Shown piece after piece: positions 41,212 to 50,386 of a DNA stretch of 64,000 nt (its first letter is position 1; each line of letters starts with the position of its first letter). A program made the position numbers and the translations under genes. Source of the DNA: JAIBAJ01 sp965284645 (GTDB taxonomy: Bacteria; Bacteroidota; Bacteroidia; JAIBAJ01); NCBI GenBank assembly GCA_965284645.1, contig OZ260106.1:2666001-2730000 (forward strand), in the 5' to 3' direction. The notes below the pieces were generated by a model. That model saw only the letters and a program-made list of their open reading frames with translations. It was not told the DNA's origin and searched no databases.

Positions 41212-43971
41212 ATGCCAGTAGAAGAAAAAAATACCCTTCGAAATTCTTTTCGTACACCACCTCCACCACCTCCGCAAGATGTATTTGAGGAGGAAAGGGT
41301 GGAAGAAAAGCCTTCCACTTCACAGCCCAAAGCAAAGGAGAAAATAGCACCAAAGCCTACTCCGAAGCCAAAAGCCAAAGCTGAAAATGAGTTGGAGAAA
41401 ATTTCTTTCAAAGACTCCTTTGTTCAGTTCATAACCGACCGTCGCACCCGCAGCATTAGCGGACTCTTCCTGGTTTTTTCATCGGTTTATCTTTTGTTGG
41501 CCTTTGTTTCCTGGTATTTCAATTGGATTGTAGATGCCGATAAAGTAAGTTCTGATATCGGAATTTTGGTCGGAAATCCTGCTGTTCAAGTGGATAATTG
41601 GATGGGGAAATTCGGAGCGATTTTGTCTAACTTATTCCTTAGGCAAACCTTCGGTATTGGGTCCTTCTGTTGGTTAGTTCCAGTTTTTGTTTTTGGCTTT
41701 AAACTTATGTTTGGTGTTAGCCTGATTGCACCATCTAAAGCCTTTTGGCATGCCTTTTTTCTTTCTGTTTGGATTTCTGTCGCCTCTGCTTTTGTATTCG
41801 GAAGTTTTGTTCAATTGGGTGGGGCTTTTGGTTACCAATCCAATCTTTGGCTTTCCAGCCTTTGGGGGGCAACAGGGACAGGTATGCTGACCGGCTTTTT
41901 AGGTTTATCTTACCTCATTTTTCTGCTCAATCCAACCCTCGAAAACGCTGCATCTTGGTTCCAACGCAAGGCTGTACAAACTACTGATTCATACACGGTT
42001 AGTTCAACCTCCGAGCCTGATTTGGAAGCCGAATTGATGGAAGAGCTAAGAAAGGAACAGGAGCCAATTGAAGAAGTTGAAATAAACGAACAGCAAGTTT
42101 ACAATACCATTCGCGAAGAAAAAGAAGGGGTTATTTTCGAAGTGCCCGAAATCGACCCAGCTGATTTGGAACCTACGCTCATTGTTCGAGAAGAGCTTAT
42201 TCCTCCTATACTCGAAACACCTATTGTGGTGGCTAGTCCCGAACCAAAATCCGACGGACTTACCCTCACCATTTTACCGCCAGCCGAAGAAAAAGTACTT
42301 GAATCGACAACCGAAGTGCTTCCTTTTTCCGTTACTACGGTTGAAGAAACCCCTGTTGCACTTGCCGAAGATTTCAAAGTCGAACCAAAAGGCGAAGCAG
42401 CCAATGTAGCGGTGGGTCTCGAAACTCCAGAAGATTTAGCAGCGGCTATGGTTGCCCGTTACGGTGAATTCGACCCTACCCTCGAGCTGCCCGATTACAA
42501 ATACCCAATTCCTGATCTCTTGGTTAACTACCCGTCCAACTCAGGTAACGTAACCAAGGAAGAACTAGAAGGCAACAAAAACCAAATTGTTCAAACCCTG
42601 AACAACTACAGTATCGAAATCCAGAAAATCCAAGCTACCATCGGTCCCACAGTTACTTTGTACGAAATTGTGCCAGCCCCTGGTGTGAGAATTTCAAAGA
42701 TCAAAAACCTCGAAGACGATATTGCCCTGAGTTTGGCTGCACTTGGTATTCGGATTATTGCCCCAATGCCAGGCAAAGGAACTATCGGTATCGAGGTGCC
42801 CAACCAAAATCCGGATATCGTTCCCATGCGATCGCTGATTACTTCGGAAAAGTTCCTTACTTCCAAAATGGACTTGCCGATTGCCTTGGGTAAAACAATC
42901 AATAACGAAACTTTTATTGCCGATTTGGCAAAAATGCCCCACTTGCTCATGGCAGGTGCTACTGGACAAGGTAAATCGGTTGGATTGAACGCCATCTTGG
43001 TTTCCTTGCTTTACAAAAAGCATCCGTCTCAGTTGAAGTTTGTGTTGGTTGATCCGAAAAAGGTGGAATTAACCTTGTTCAATAAAATCGAACGACATTT
43101 CTTGGCCAAACTGCCCGATGCAGAAGAGGCTATCATTACCGATACCAAAAAGGTTATCCACACCATTCAAAGCTTGTGTATCGAGATGGACAACCGCTAC
43201 AACCTGCTCAAAGATGCTCAGGTGCGCACAATCAAAGAGTACAATGCCAAATTCTGTGGCCGTCGTCTCAACCCCAACGAAGGACACCAATACCTGCCTT
43301 ATATTGTGTTGGTGGTCGATGAGTTTGCCGATTTGATTATGACCGCAGGCAAAGAAGTTGAAATGCCTATTGCACGTTTGGCGCAGTTGGCCCGTGCCGT
43401 TGGTATCCATTTGATTATTGCCACACAACGTCCTTCTGTAAATATTATCACAGGTACCATCAAAGCTAACTTCCCAGCCCGAATCGCCTTCAGGGTTACT
43501 TCCAAGGTCGATAGCCGCACTATTTTGGATTCAGGAGGTGCCGAACAGTTGATTGGACGAGGCGATATGCTCTTGAGTACCGGCAGCGATCTCATTCGTT
43601 TGCAATGTGCTTTTGTTGACACCCCTGAAGCTGAAAAGATTACGGATTTCATCGGATCACAACGTGGGTATGCCACGGCCTTTAATTTGCCTGAATATGT
43701 AGGCGAAGGTGGCAATGACGAGGTAGAGTTTGAAGCCGGTGAGGTGGATAGTTTGTTCGAAGATGCAGCTCGTATTGTGGTGGCTACCCAGCAAGGTTCT
43801 GCTTCTTTGTTGCAGCGAAAACTCAAATTGGGTTACAACCGCGCAGGCCGTTTGGTCGATCAGTTGGAACAGGCCGGTATCATTGGTCCTTACGAAGGCA
43901 GCAAAGCCCGCCAGGTCCTTATCAAAGATGAAATGAGCCTCGATGCCATCCTCCAAAAAGTAAGAGGCTAA
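41212..43971 (+). CDS. ftsK: DNA translocase FtsK
   Basis: A 919-aa septal DNA pump. The N-terminal ~60 residues are proline-rich and acidic. Four hydrophobic segments (about residues 75-245) anchor it in the inner membrane. An acidic and proline-rich linker (about 260-410) follows. The motor domain has Walker A GATGQGKS (582-589), Walker B IVLVVDEFADL, and the ATQRPSVNIITGTIKANFP block. The C-terminal gamma winged helix (SLLQRKLKLGYNRAGRLVDQLE) reads KOPS polarity sites. Length and order are normal. It is followed by a heptamer repeat array and repeat A7. Confidence 0.97.
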   Translation: MPVEEKNTLRNSFRTPPPPPPQDVFEEERVEEKPSTSQPKAKEKIAPKPTPKPKAKAENELEKISFKDSFVQFITDRRTRSISGLFLVFSSVYLLLAFVSWYFNWIVDADKVSSDIGILVGNPAVQVDNWMGKFGAILSNLFLRQTFGIGSFCWLVPVFVFGFKLMFGVSLIAPSKAFWHAFFLSVWISVASAFVFGSFVQLGGAFGYQSNLWLSSLWGATGTGMLTGFLGLSYLIFLLNPTLENAASWFQRKAVQTTDSYTVSSTSEPDLEAELMEELRKEQEPIEEVEINEQQVYNTIREEKEGVIFEVPEIDPADLEPTLIVREELIPPILETPIVVASPEPKSDGLTLTILPPAEEKVLESTTEVLPFSVTTVEETPVALAEDFKVEPKGEAANVAVGLETPEDLAAAMVARYGEFDPTLELPDYKYPIPDLLVNYPSNSGNVTKEELEGNKNQIVQTLNNYSIEIQKIQATIGPTVTLYEIVPAPGVRISKIKNLEDDIALSLAALGIRIIAPMPGKGTIGIEVPNQNPDIVPMRSLITSEKFLTSKMDLPIALGKTINNETFIADLAKMPHLLMAGATGQGKSVGLNAILVSLLYKKHPSQLKFVLVDPKKVELTLFNKIERHFLAKLPDAEEAIITDTKKVIHTIQSLCIEMDNRYNLLKDAQVRTIKEYNAKFCGRRLNPNEGHQYLPYIVLVVDEFADLIMTAGKEVEMPIARLAQLARAVGIHLIIATQRPSVNIITGTIKANFPARIAFRVTSKVDSRTILDSGGAEQLIGRGDMLLSTGSDLIRLQCAFVDTPEAEKITDFIGSQRGYATAFNLPEYVGEGGNDEVEFEAGEVDSLFEDAARIVVATQQGSASLLQRKLKLGYNRAGRLVDQLEQAGIIGPYEGSKARQVLIKDEMSLDAILQKVRG

Positions 43972-43985
43972 AACCTGAGTCTAGT

Positions 43986-44104
43986 TTCTAGTTTCTAGTT
44001 TTCAGTTTCTAGTTTCTAGTTTTCAGTTTCTAGTTTCTAGTTTCTAGTTTTCAGTTTCTAGTTTCTAGTTTTCAGTTTTCAGTTTCTAGTTTTCAGTTTC
44101 TAGT
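43986..44104. repeat. Heptamer tandem array, two unit types
   Basis: Seventeen complete 7-bp units follow a partial one. The two unit types are X (ttctagt) and Y (tttcagt), which differ at two adjacent T/C and C/T positions. The order is XXYXXYXXXYXXYYXYX. It begins 14 bases after the ftsK stop codon. The interspersed unit types suggest slippage or unequal exchange, with an XXY period of 21 bp at the start. Confidence 0.9.
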
Positions 44105-44180
44105 TCCTATCCAACCAGTTTTCTAGACTCCCGGTCCCCAATTTTTAATTTTTAATTCCTTAATTCTAAATTATCTTCAG

Positions 44181-44322
44181 GCGTGCCCCCTTCCGCACCA
44201 CAAGCATCCCCTGTAATCAAAACAGTCTACAAGGTGCGTTCGGGTCGGGCTATCCGCTGCAAGTCCTCAGTCTGCTCCGTTCCTCCGCATCCTTGTGGGC
44301 TTTTCGCTTCTATCCCTGCCCG
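44181..44322 (-). repeat. Intergenic repeat family A, copy A7 (diverged subtype)
   Basis: Reverse-oriented copy of the A3 subtype. Core GGGCAGGGATAGAAGCG, ACTTGCAGCGGATAGCCCGACC and GGGGCACGCC. The hairpin 2 arms pair less well than elsewhere (three internal mismatches). It lies between ftsK and the VWA gene; the rest of 44105-44535 shows nothing else. Confidence 0.75.
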
Positions 44323-44535
44323 ATGGTGCTACGAATAGGGTGGGGTAGAAGTACAAAAAAATGGTCCTCGCATAGGCATTTCTGAATTTTTTCAATTGTA
44401 CCATAAATCCATAGTGAAAAATGGTACCGTAGTTAGATTGTTACTTTTTTTAGAAATCCTTTTCCTTAAGCTTTAATTTAGGTAATTTTAAGGATGTAAA
44501 TTAAACTTACCTAGGCTTGCCTCGCGAATGATAAC

Positions 44536-44543
44536 TACCTTTG
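44536..44543 (+). promoter_or_regulatory. -7 promoter box TACCTTTG, leaderless
   Basis: Exact TAnnTTTG box ending seven bases before ATG 44550. A TTG at 44541 lies inside the box and is not the start. Confidence 0.6.
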
Positions 44544-44549
44544 CCCTAT

Positions 44550-45668
44550 ATGGAACCAAGCTACCGTAAAGGCTTTTCGTTTAAAACTTACGAAGCTCCC
44601 AATGTTTCGCCTTTCGATAAACTTTTTGAAATTTTCAAAGACCTTATCACCCACACTGCAGGCGATTTTGATGAGGCCATCGATTGGCTGAGAATGCTTG
44701 ATAAGGAATATAACCTAACCGACGAAAACTATACCATTGATGATTTTATTGAAGATCTGAAGCAAAAGGGCTATATCCGAGAAGAAATAAACCCTGATGG
44801 AACAGGCGGAATGGGCATTACAGCAAAAACCGAACGCGCCATCCGACAACAGGCATTGGAGCAAATTTTTGGAAACCTTAAACGTGCTGGAAGCGGTAAT
44901 CACAAAACCAAATATGCTGGTCCAGGCGATGAACAGACAGGTGAATTTAGGTCCTATAATTTTGGTGATTCGCTCGAAAGTATCTCCATGACCGAAAGTC
45001 TACGCAATGCTCAAATAAACAATGGTGTAGGTGACTTTTCGCTGACAGAAAAGGATTTGGTGGTGGAAGATGCTCAATTTAAAGCCCAAATGAGCACCGT
45101 ACTTATGATTGATATTAGCCATAGCATGATTCTTTATGGCGAAGACCGTATTACACCCGCCAAAAAAGTAGCAATGGCACTAGCCGAGCTGATTACTACA
45201 CGCTATCCAAAAGATACACTTGATATCTTGGTTTTTGGCAACGATGCTTGGCCTATTGCCATTAAAGACCTGCCCTATTTGAAGGTAGGGCCTTTTCATA
45301 CCAATACCGTGGCAGGCTTGAAATTGGCTATGGATTTGCTTCGCCGCAAACGCAATACCAACAAGCAAATATTCATGATTACAGACGGTAAACCAAGTTG
45401 CGTGCGCGAAAAAGATGGGAAGTATTACATGAACAGCAACGGACTCGACCCTTACATTGTGGAACAGTGTTATACCCAAGCACAACAAGCCCGCAAACTG
45501 CATATTCCCATTACGACTTTTATGATTGCCAACGACCCCTATTTACAACAATTTGTAGATAAATTTACTGAAGCAAATCAAGGGAAAGCATTTTATACAG
45601 GCTTAAAAGGCTTAGGTGAAATGATATTCGAAGACTATGAAACAAACCGAAAAAAGAAATTAAAATAA
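44550..45668 (+). CDS. VWA-domain protein paired with a MoxR/ChlI-type ATPase
   Basis: A 372-aa cytoplasmic protein. ATG 44550 is the start (MEPSYRKGFSFKTYEAPN). A helical N-terminal region (FDKLFEIFKDLITHTAGDFDEAIDWL) precedes a von Willebrand A domain from about residue 175. The metal-ion site is VLMIDISHSM, with the later residues TNTVAGLKLAMDLL and FMITDGKPSC. Its stop overlaps the ATG of the next gene by one base (taATG), so the pair is an operon. Such VWA proteins act as partners of MoxR-type AAA+ ATPases, analogous to ChlD with ChlI. The substrate is unknown. Confidence 0.87.
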   Translation: MEPSYRKGFSFKTYEAPNVSPFDKLFEIFKDLITHTAGDFDEAIDWLRMLDKEYNLTDENYTIDDFIEDLKQKGYIREEINPDGTGGMGITAKTERAIRQQALEQIFGNLKRAGSGNHKTKYAGPGDEQTGEFRSYNFGDSLESISMTESLRNAQINNGVGDFSLTEKDLVVEDAQFKAQMSTVLMIDISHSMILYGEDRITPAKKVAMALAELITTRYPKDTLDILVFGNDAWPIAIKDLPYLKVGPFHTNTVAGLKLAMDLLRRKRNTNKQIFMITDGKPSCVREKDGKYYMNSNGLDPYIVEQCYTQAQQARKLHIPITTFMIANDPYLQQFVDKFTEANQGKAFYTGLKGLGEMIFEDYETNRKKKLK

Positions 45669-47140
45669 TGACCAATACTTCTATCCGCACCCTCGGCGAA
45701 CTTAAGGCCGCAAACTATATTTCCAAATCCATCAAAGATGAATTAAGAAACAATCTTCGTAACAAAATAATAGCCGGCATTCCTGTGTTTGAAGGCGTTT
45801 ATGGGTTTGAAAATACCGTAATTCCGGAACTGGAACGAGCCATTCTTTCCCGACATAATATCAACTTGCTTGGGTTACGTGGTCAAGCAAAAACCCGTCT
45901 TGCGCGGAAAATGGTAGAATTGTTGGATGAATATATACCTGTGGTGGCAGGTTCGGAAATAAACGATGATCCGCTAAAGCCAATTTCAAGATTTGCAAAG
46001 GATTTGATTGCCGAGCAAGGCGACAAAACGCCCATCGAATGGCTTCATCGCAACGATAGGTTTTTCGAAAAATTGGCTACACCCGATGTTACAGTGGCCG
46101 ATTTAATTGGCGATGTTGACCCAATCAAAGCTGCTAACTTAAAACTATCCTATGCCGACGACAGGGTGATTCATTTCGGTATGATTCCTCGGGCTAATCG
46201 TTGCTTATTTGTGATCAACGAACTCCCCGATTTACAAGCCCGAATTCAAGTGGCTTTGTTCAATATTTTGCAAGAAGGCGACGTGCAAATTCGTGGCTAC
46301 AAAGTGCGTTTACCGCTTGATATGCAATTTGTTTTCACCGCCAACCCCGAAGACTATACCAACCGGGGTAGTATTGTTACTCCGCTCAAAGATCGCATTG
46401 GTTCACAAATTCTTACTCACTACCCTGAAAGTATAAAAGTGGCCAGATTGATTACCGAGCAAGAAGCCCGTTTCGATATACTCCAATCTGAAACAGTGTA
46501 TGTGCCTTCATTGGCCAAAGACTTGCTGGAGCAGATTAGTTTTGAAGCCCGCGAAAACGAGTTTATCGACAACAAAAGTGGGGTAAGTGCCCGGATGAGC
46601 ATCACCGCTATGGAAAATCTCATTAGCACGGCCGAAAGAAGGGCACTAAAGGCAGGGCAGGTAAAAACTACCGTTCGTCTTTCCGATTTTATGGGAATTA
46701 TTCCTGCTATCACCGGAAAAGTTGAATTGGTTTACGAAGGTGAGCAAGAAGGGGCCGCTTCGGTGGCAATGAACTTAATTGCAGATGCTGTAAAAAGGCT
46801 GTTTCCGTCCTATTTTCCTAGAATTGAAAAACTAGAAAAGGATAAAAAAGCAAGTCCTTATGCTGAAATTGTGGAATATTTCATGAACGAAAGTGGACTT
46901 GAAATTATGGACGAAGCCACAGATGAAGAATACCAAACAGAACTGGATGCTGTAAAACCATTAGAGGCTTTGGTGCAAAAATACCAAGCCGAGTTCCCGA
47001 AAGAGGATAGGTATTTCTTAAAAGAGTTACTCCTTTGGGGATTGGTAGAATATAAAAAACTAAGTAAAGATCGGTTCACCGAAGGTTTTCAGTTTAGCGA
47101 TTTGTTTGGCAATTATGTCAATAAGTCGCTGAATAATTAG
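45668..47140 (+). CDS. AAA+ ATPase, MoxR/magnesium-chelatase ChlI-like
   Basis: A 490-aa AAA+ protein. The N-terminus binds nucleotide, but the Walker A reads LLGLRGQAKTRLARK, with Ala where the GK of the usual GKT/S motif has Gly. The Walker B is CLFVINELPDL, with Asn in place of the first acidic residue. The sensor-1-like segment is FVFTANPEDYTNRGSI. The C-terminal half (about 350-490) is helical and has no family motif I recognise. It lies directly behind the VWA gene. It is probably not a magnesium chelatase, since no tetrapyrrole gene adjoins it; a chaperone role for assembling or activating other proteins is more likely. Confidence 0.85.
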   Translation: MTNTSIRTLGELKAANYISKSIKDELRNNLRNKIIAGIPVFEGVYGFENTVIPELERAILSRHNINLLGLRGQAKTRLARKMVELLDEYIPVVAGSEINDDPLKPISRFAKDLIAEQGDKTPIEWLHRNDRFFEKLATPDVTVADLIGDVDPIKAANLKLSYADDRVIHFGMIPRANRCLFVINELPDLQARIQVALFNILQEGDVQIRGYKVRLPLDMQFVFTANPEDYTNRGSIVTPLKDRIGSQILTHYPESIKVARLITEQEARFDILQSETVYVPSLAKDLLEQISFEARENEFIDNKSGVSARMSITAMENLISTAERRALKAGQVKTTVRLSDFMGIIPAITGKVELVYEGEQEGAASVAMNLIADAVKRLFPSYFPRIEKLEKDKKASPYAEIVEYFMNESGLEIMDEATDEEYQTELDAVKPLEALVQKYQAEFPKEDRYFLKELLLWGLVEYKKLSKDRFTEGFQFSDLFGNYVNKSLNN

Positions 47141-47255
47141 GAAACATAACCTGCGTTTTTGGTTATTCCAATTAGGGCAAAGCGTTTATCTTTCCTTAGG
47201 TGAAGGTTTAGGGTGGTAGTTGGTTAATTTCCATCTACCACACATTCGGAGGGGT

Positions 47256-47403
47256 CCGGGCAACGATAGGAACGGAAAGCCCGCAAGGATGGATGCAGTG
47301 CAACGGAGGCCAGCCGCGGACTTGCAGTGGATAGCGTGACCCTACCGCCCTTGCACTCTCTTTTTTTTGGGCACCAAAGCTGTTTTGGCGGTAGGGGGCC
47401 CGC
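47256..47403 (+). repeat. Intergenic repeat family A, copy A8
   Basis: Forward-oriented copy with a middle region intermediate between the main type and the A3/A7 subtype (AACGGAAAGCCCGCA and GACTTGCAGTGGATAGCGTGACC). Hairpin 2 is a perfect 10-bp stem CCCTACCGCC/GGCGGTAGGG, a third sequence solution. The rest of 47141-47546 shows nothing else. Confidence 0.8.
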
Positions 47404-47546
47404 CAAATCTTATAATTAGTTCAATATTTAATGGCTAAAAAGTTGGGAATGACCTTGGTTCCATTCAGTTTCAGGACTTTGACTTCAATATTGGGGAATG
47501 TGAACAATAAATTAAAATCACTCACGTTTGGTTGCCTCATTTTTAT

Positions 47547-47554
47547 TTAATTTG
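47547..47554 (+). promoter_or_regulatory. -7-like box TTAATTTG, leaderless
   Basis: One mismatch to TAnnTTTG. It ends six bases before GTG 47560 or three before GTG 47557, favouring the former as start. Confidence 0.4.
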
Positions 47555-47559
47555 CCGTG

Positions 47560-48654
47560 GTGAAAAAAATAGCCTCCCTTTCTTTGATTTTGTCGGTGTT
47601 GTTGTTTGCAATGGCGACCGAAACAAGCTATTCGCAAGTAGGCGGACGAAATGTGTACGAAGTGTTGAACTTTGCTGTTCCGGCCCGAATTGCAGCGCTT
47701 GGCGGACAAGGTATTAGTTTGCGGGATAAGGATTTGGGGCTGGTATCACAAAACCCTGCAGCCCTTTCTGAAGAAATGCATAATTCACTTACGGTAAATT
47801 ATGTCAATTATTTCGCAGGAATCAATTACGGATATATTGGATATGCCCGTAACATGAAAAAATATGGTAACTGGGGAGCGTCAATCCTTTACAACAACTA
47901 CGGAAAATTTACCCGCGCCGATGAAATGGGTAATATAATGGGTGAATTTACGGCCTCGGATTATGTGTTGAGTGGAACTTATAGCAGGAGCTTCGATTCG
48001 GTTTTTCATATGGGGGCAACGGTTAAATTGCTTTTCTCTCAATTTGATACTTATAATTCGTTTGGTGTGGCTTTGGATTATGCGGCTACTTATCAAAGTA
48101 AAAATAAGTATACAGTGGTTACTGGTATCATACGAAATTTGGGTGCCAATATCAAAGCTTATAACAAAGGAGAAGGTGGTCCGATTCCGTTTGAACTGCA
48201 ATTGGGCGTTTCGCACCGTTTTAAATATGTACCCTTACGTTTGTCGATGGTGGTTACTAACCTGAACCGCCCCAACTTAGTTCCGGATAATCCGAATGCG
48301 GCTCCGCAAACCGATCCGTTGACTGGCGAGGTAGTGGAACAAAAACCAAGGATAGGCGATAAAATTATGCGTCACTTTGTTTTTGGTGCCGAGATTATGC
48401 CTTTCAAAGCTTTATCCATCCGTTTTGGATACAACTACCAGCGTCGCCAAGAAATGAAATTGGCTACCCGGGCCGGTTTAGTAGGATTTTCATATGGATT
48501 TGGCATACGCATTTCGAAATTTGAAATTAGCTATGGTCGTGCCTCCTATTCTTTGGCCGGCGGAACCAATCACTTAACCATCAGTACGAATATCGACTCT
48601 TTTAAAAGCAAAAAGAAAACAACAACGGATGAAAAGAATAACCATAGCAATTGA
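47560..48654 (+). CDS. porQ: Type IX secretion system protein PorQ
   Basis: A 364-aa outer-membrane beta-barrel protein of the PorQ family, part of the T9SS that attaches cargo with C-terminal sorting domains. The signal peptide is VKKIASLSLILSVLLFAMATETSYSQ. The conserved start of the barrel is VGGRNVYEVLNFAVPARIAALGG, followed by ISLRDKDLGLVSQNPAALS. The remainder alternates strands ending in GTNHLTISTNIDSF. Two adjacent GTG codons (47557 and 47560) could start it. Its end overlaps cmk by 26 bp, the arrangement usual in Bacteroidota. It links to the T9SS cargo proteins encoded elsewhere in the window. Confidence 0.92.
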   Translation: MKKIASLSLILSVLLFAMATETSYSQVGGRNVYEVLNFAVPARIAALGGQGISLRDKDLGLVSQNPAALSEEMHNSLTVNYVNYFAGINYGYIGYARNMKKYGNWGASILYNNYGKFTRADEMGNIMGEFTASDYVLSGTYSRSFDSVFHMGATVKLLFSQFDTYNSFGVALDYAATYQSKNKYTVVTGIIRNLGANIKAYNKGEGGPIPFELQLGVSHRFKYVPLRLSMVVTNLNRPNLVPDNPNAAPQTDPLTGEVVEQKPRIGDKIMRHFVFGAEIMPFKALSIRFGYNYQRRQEMKLATRAGLVGFSYGFGIRISKFEISYGRASYSLAGGTNHLTISTNIDSFKSKKKTTTDEKNNHSN

Positions 48655-49345
48655 CGGCTATTCTTCGTGTGGAAAAAGTACCATCGCTAAATCATTGGCG
48701 GCCAAATTAGGCTATTCCTATATTGATTCAGGAGCTATGTATAGAGCAGTAACCCTGTATGCTATGCAAAACGGTTTGTATGAAAATAACCAACTCGACC
48801 AAGATGGTTTGATTCAGCAACTAGGAAAAATAAAAATTGGATTTGAATTCAATGCCGAAAGGGAAGCTTCAGATACCTTTTTGAATGGGGTGAATATCGA
48901 AAAGCAAATACGGATGATGGAAGTAAGTGAAAAGGTAAGTAGGGTTTCCACCATTCGGGAAGTGAGAGAAAAAATGCGGGCTATCCAACAGCATTTCGGC
49001 AAAAACAAAGGGGTTGTGATGGATGGACGGGATATTGGAACCGTTGTATTCCCTGATGCTGAACTAAAACTGTTTATGACCGCAAATCTGGATATTCGTG
49101 CCCTGCGCCGTTTCGAAGAATTAAAAGGGAAAGGGGAATTGGCAGGATTTGGGCAGATAAAAGAGAACCTGGTAAAACGCGATTATGATGATACCCACCG
49201 CGATGAGAATCCGTTGGTGAAAGCAGCGGATGCGATCGAACTGGATAATTCGGAATTAACCAGAGAAGAACAGCTTGAATTTGTATTTACACTGGTTGTA
49301 AAGCGCTTGGCAGAACGGAAAAAACACAGCACTAAGAAAGTTTAG
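48629..49345 (+). CDS. cmk: Cytidylate kinase
   Basis: A 238-aa cytoplasmic kinase that phosphorylates CMP and dCMP with ATP. The P-loop is IDGYSSCGKSTIAKSLA (8-24). The CMP-binding features are YIDSGAMYRAVT and DGRDIGTVVFPDAELKLF. The lid arginines are in TANLDIRALRRFEELKG and LVKRDYDDTHRDENPLVKA. The start lies within porQ (26-bp overlap), so expression is coupled to porQ. The 3' end overlaps convergent lpxK by 14 bp. Confidence 0.95.
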   Translation: MKRITIAIDGYSSCGKSTIAKSLAAKLGYSYIDSGAMYRAVTLYAMQNGLYENNQLDQDGLIQQLGKIKIGFEFNAEREASDTFLNGVNIEKQIRMMEVSEKVSRVSTIREVREKMRAIQQHFGKNKGVVMDGRDIGTVVFPDAELKLFMTANLDIRALRRFEELKGKGELAGFGQIKENLVKRDYDDTHRDENPLVKAADAIELDNSELTREEQLEFVFTLVVKRLAERKKHSTKKV

Positions 49346-50342
49346 ACTGTTTGAAAGATTGAAGCCTTTGGTCGAGTAGGTTCCAAAATTCAGTTTCTCT
49401 TTTTATCCTAACCTTCATTGGAAGCACATAAATAGGTTGAAAAGCCACCGACTGTAGGTTTTTTATACGCATCCAATCCTTTTCCGTTGTAATGAGCCGA
49501 GCATTTTTCAGTTTGGCTTTTTCCTGTAATTGCTTGAGGTCATTTTCATTAAATATATAATGGTCAGGAAAAGCTTGGGTTTCTATTGGATGGTTTGAAA
49601 GATTTTGGCAGGCATCGAAAAAGGCCTGCGGTTGGGCAATACCGCAAAAGGCTATCCAGGTGTTTGCGCTGTTTACCTTATTTTCTTCTGTTGAATGGGC
49701 TGTATAGGGCAAACCATATTCCATGGTAGACTCAAGCATGGGAATTCCTTGGTAATGAGCAGGGACCGACTCATTTATGGCTTTTGTTTGAAGTATAAAA
49801 TCAGCGTTTTGGGCGGCTGAATGCACATCGCGTAAACTTCCCCAAGGCAAGAGCTGGTTTTTCCAAAAAGGTTTTTCATTGGGAGTTAAAAGCAAGGAAA
49901 AGTCTGGTTGAATGGCAAGGTGTTGAAAGGCATCGTCTAAAATGACCAAGGTTGTCTCAGGGAATTCGTTCAACAAGGTCAAAATGCCTACTTTCCTATT
50001 TTCGCAAACCACAACTGGGATTTGAGGAAAATTGATTTTGATCCACAATGGTTCATCGCCAACTTCTAAGCTGGTTGAATTAACTTGAACCACTTGGTAA
50101 CCCCTTGTTTGACGGTGGTAGCCCCTGCTTAAAAAGACAGGTTTTTCTCCTTTTTTTAGGAAATGTTCGAGAAGGTAGGCTGCATGGGGTGTTTTTCCGG
50201 TTCCACCTAATTCAAGATTCCCTATACAAATTGTAAAAACAGGTGCTTGGTACCTAGAAAGCAATCCAATATGGTAAAGCCAATGCCTCAACTTCAGGAG
50301 AAGTCCGTATAAAAAAGCTATCGGGGCCAGGAGGATTCGCAT
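49332..50342 (-). CDS. lpxK: Tetraacyldisaccharide 4'-kinase
   Basis: A 336-aa membrane-associated kinase that adds the 4'-phosphate of lipid A. The N-terminal ~25 residues are hydrophobic (ILLAPIAFLYGLLLKLRHWLY). The P-loop is VGN-like GNLELGGTGKTPHAAYL, as in all LpxK proteins. The conserved PVFLSRGYHR, VILDDAFQH and ITTEKDWMRI segments follow. ATG 50342 is the chosen start (MRILLAPIAF), which leaves 44 bp to the divergent bshB1 start. A near-match -7 box, CATCTTTG (minus strand, 50358-50365), may drive it. Confidence 0.93.
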   Translation of the reverse strand: MRILLAPIAFLYGLLLKLRHWLYHIGLLSRYQAPVFTICIGNLELGGTGKTPHAAYLLEHFLKKGEKPVFLSRGYHRQTRGYQVVQVNSTSLEVGDEPLWIKINFPQIPVVVCENRKVGILTLLNEFPETTLVILDDAFQHLAIQPDFSLLLTPNEKPFWKNQLLPWGSLRDVHSAAQNADFILQTKAINESVPAHYQGIPMLESTMEYGLPYTAHSTEENKVNSANTWIAFCGIAQPQAFFDACQNLSNHPIETQAFPDHYIFNENDLKQLQEKAKLKNARLITTEKDWMRIKNLQSVAFQPIYVLPMKVRIKRETEFWNLLDQRLQSFKQSKLS

Positions 50343-50373
50343 GGATAAAAGTAAGGGCAAAGATGACAATTCT

Positions 50374-50381
50374 TATCTTTG
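50374..50381 (+). promoter_or_regulatory. -7 promoter box TATCTTTG for bshB1, leaderless
   Basis: Exact TAnnTTTG box ending six bases before ATG 50387. An in-frame ATG at 50363 is upstream of the box and cannot be transcribed from it. Confidence 0.6.
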
Positions 50382-50386
50382 CACAT

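Noticed and set aside
42606..42995. Antisense frames inside ftsK, also at 43299-43826
   Set aside because: Shadow frames of a strongly conserved coding sequence; no independent start signal.
43986..44104. CRISPR array
   Set aside because: Units are only 7 bp with no spacers, and no cas gene lies in the window.
45668..47140. Magnesium chelatase subunit ChlI/BchI as a firm call
   Set aside because: Altered Walker motifs and no porphyrin or chlorophyll genes nearby; a MoxR-like chaperone is more likely.
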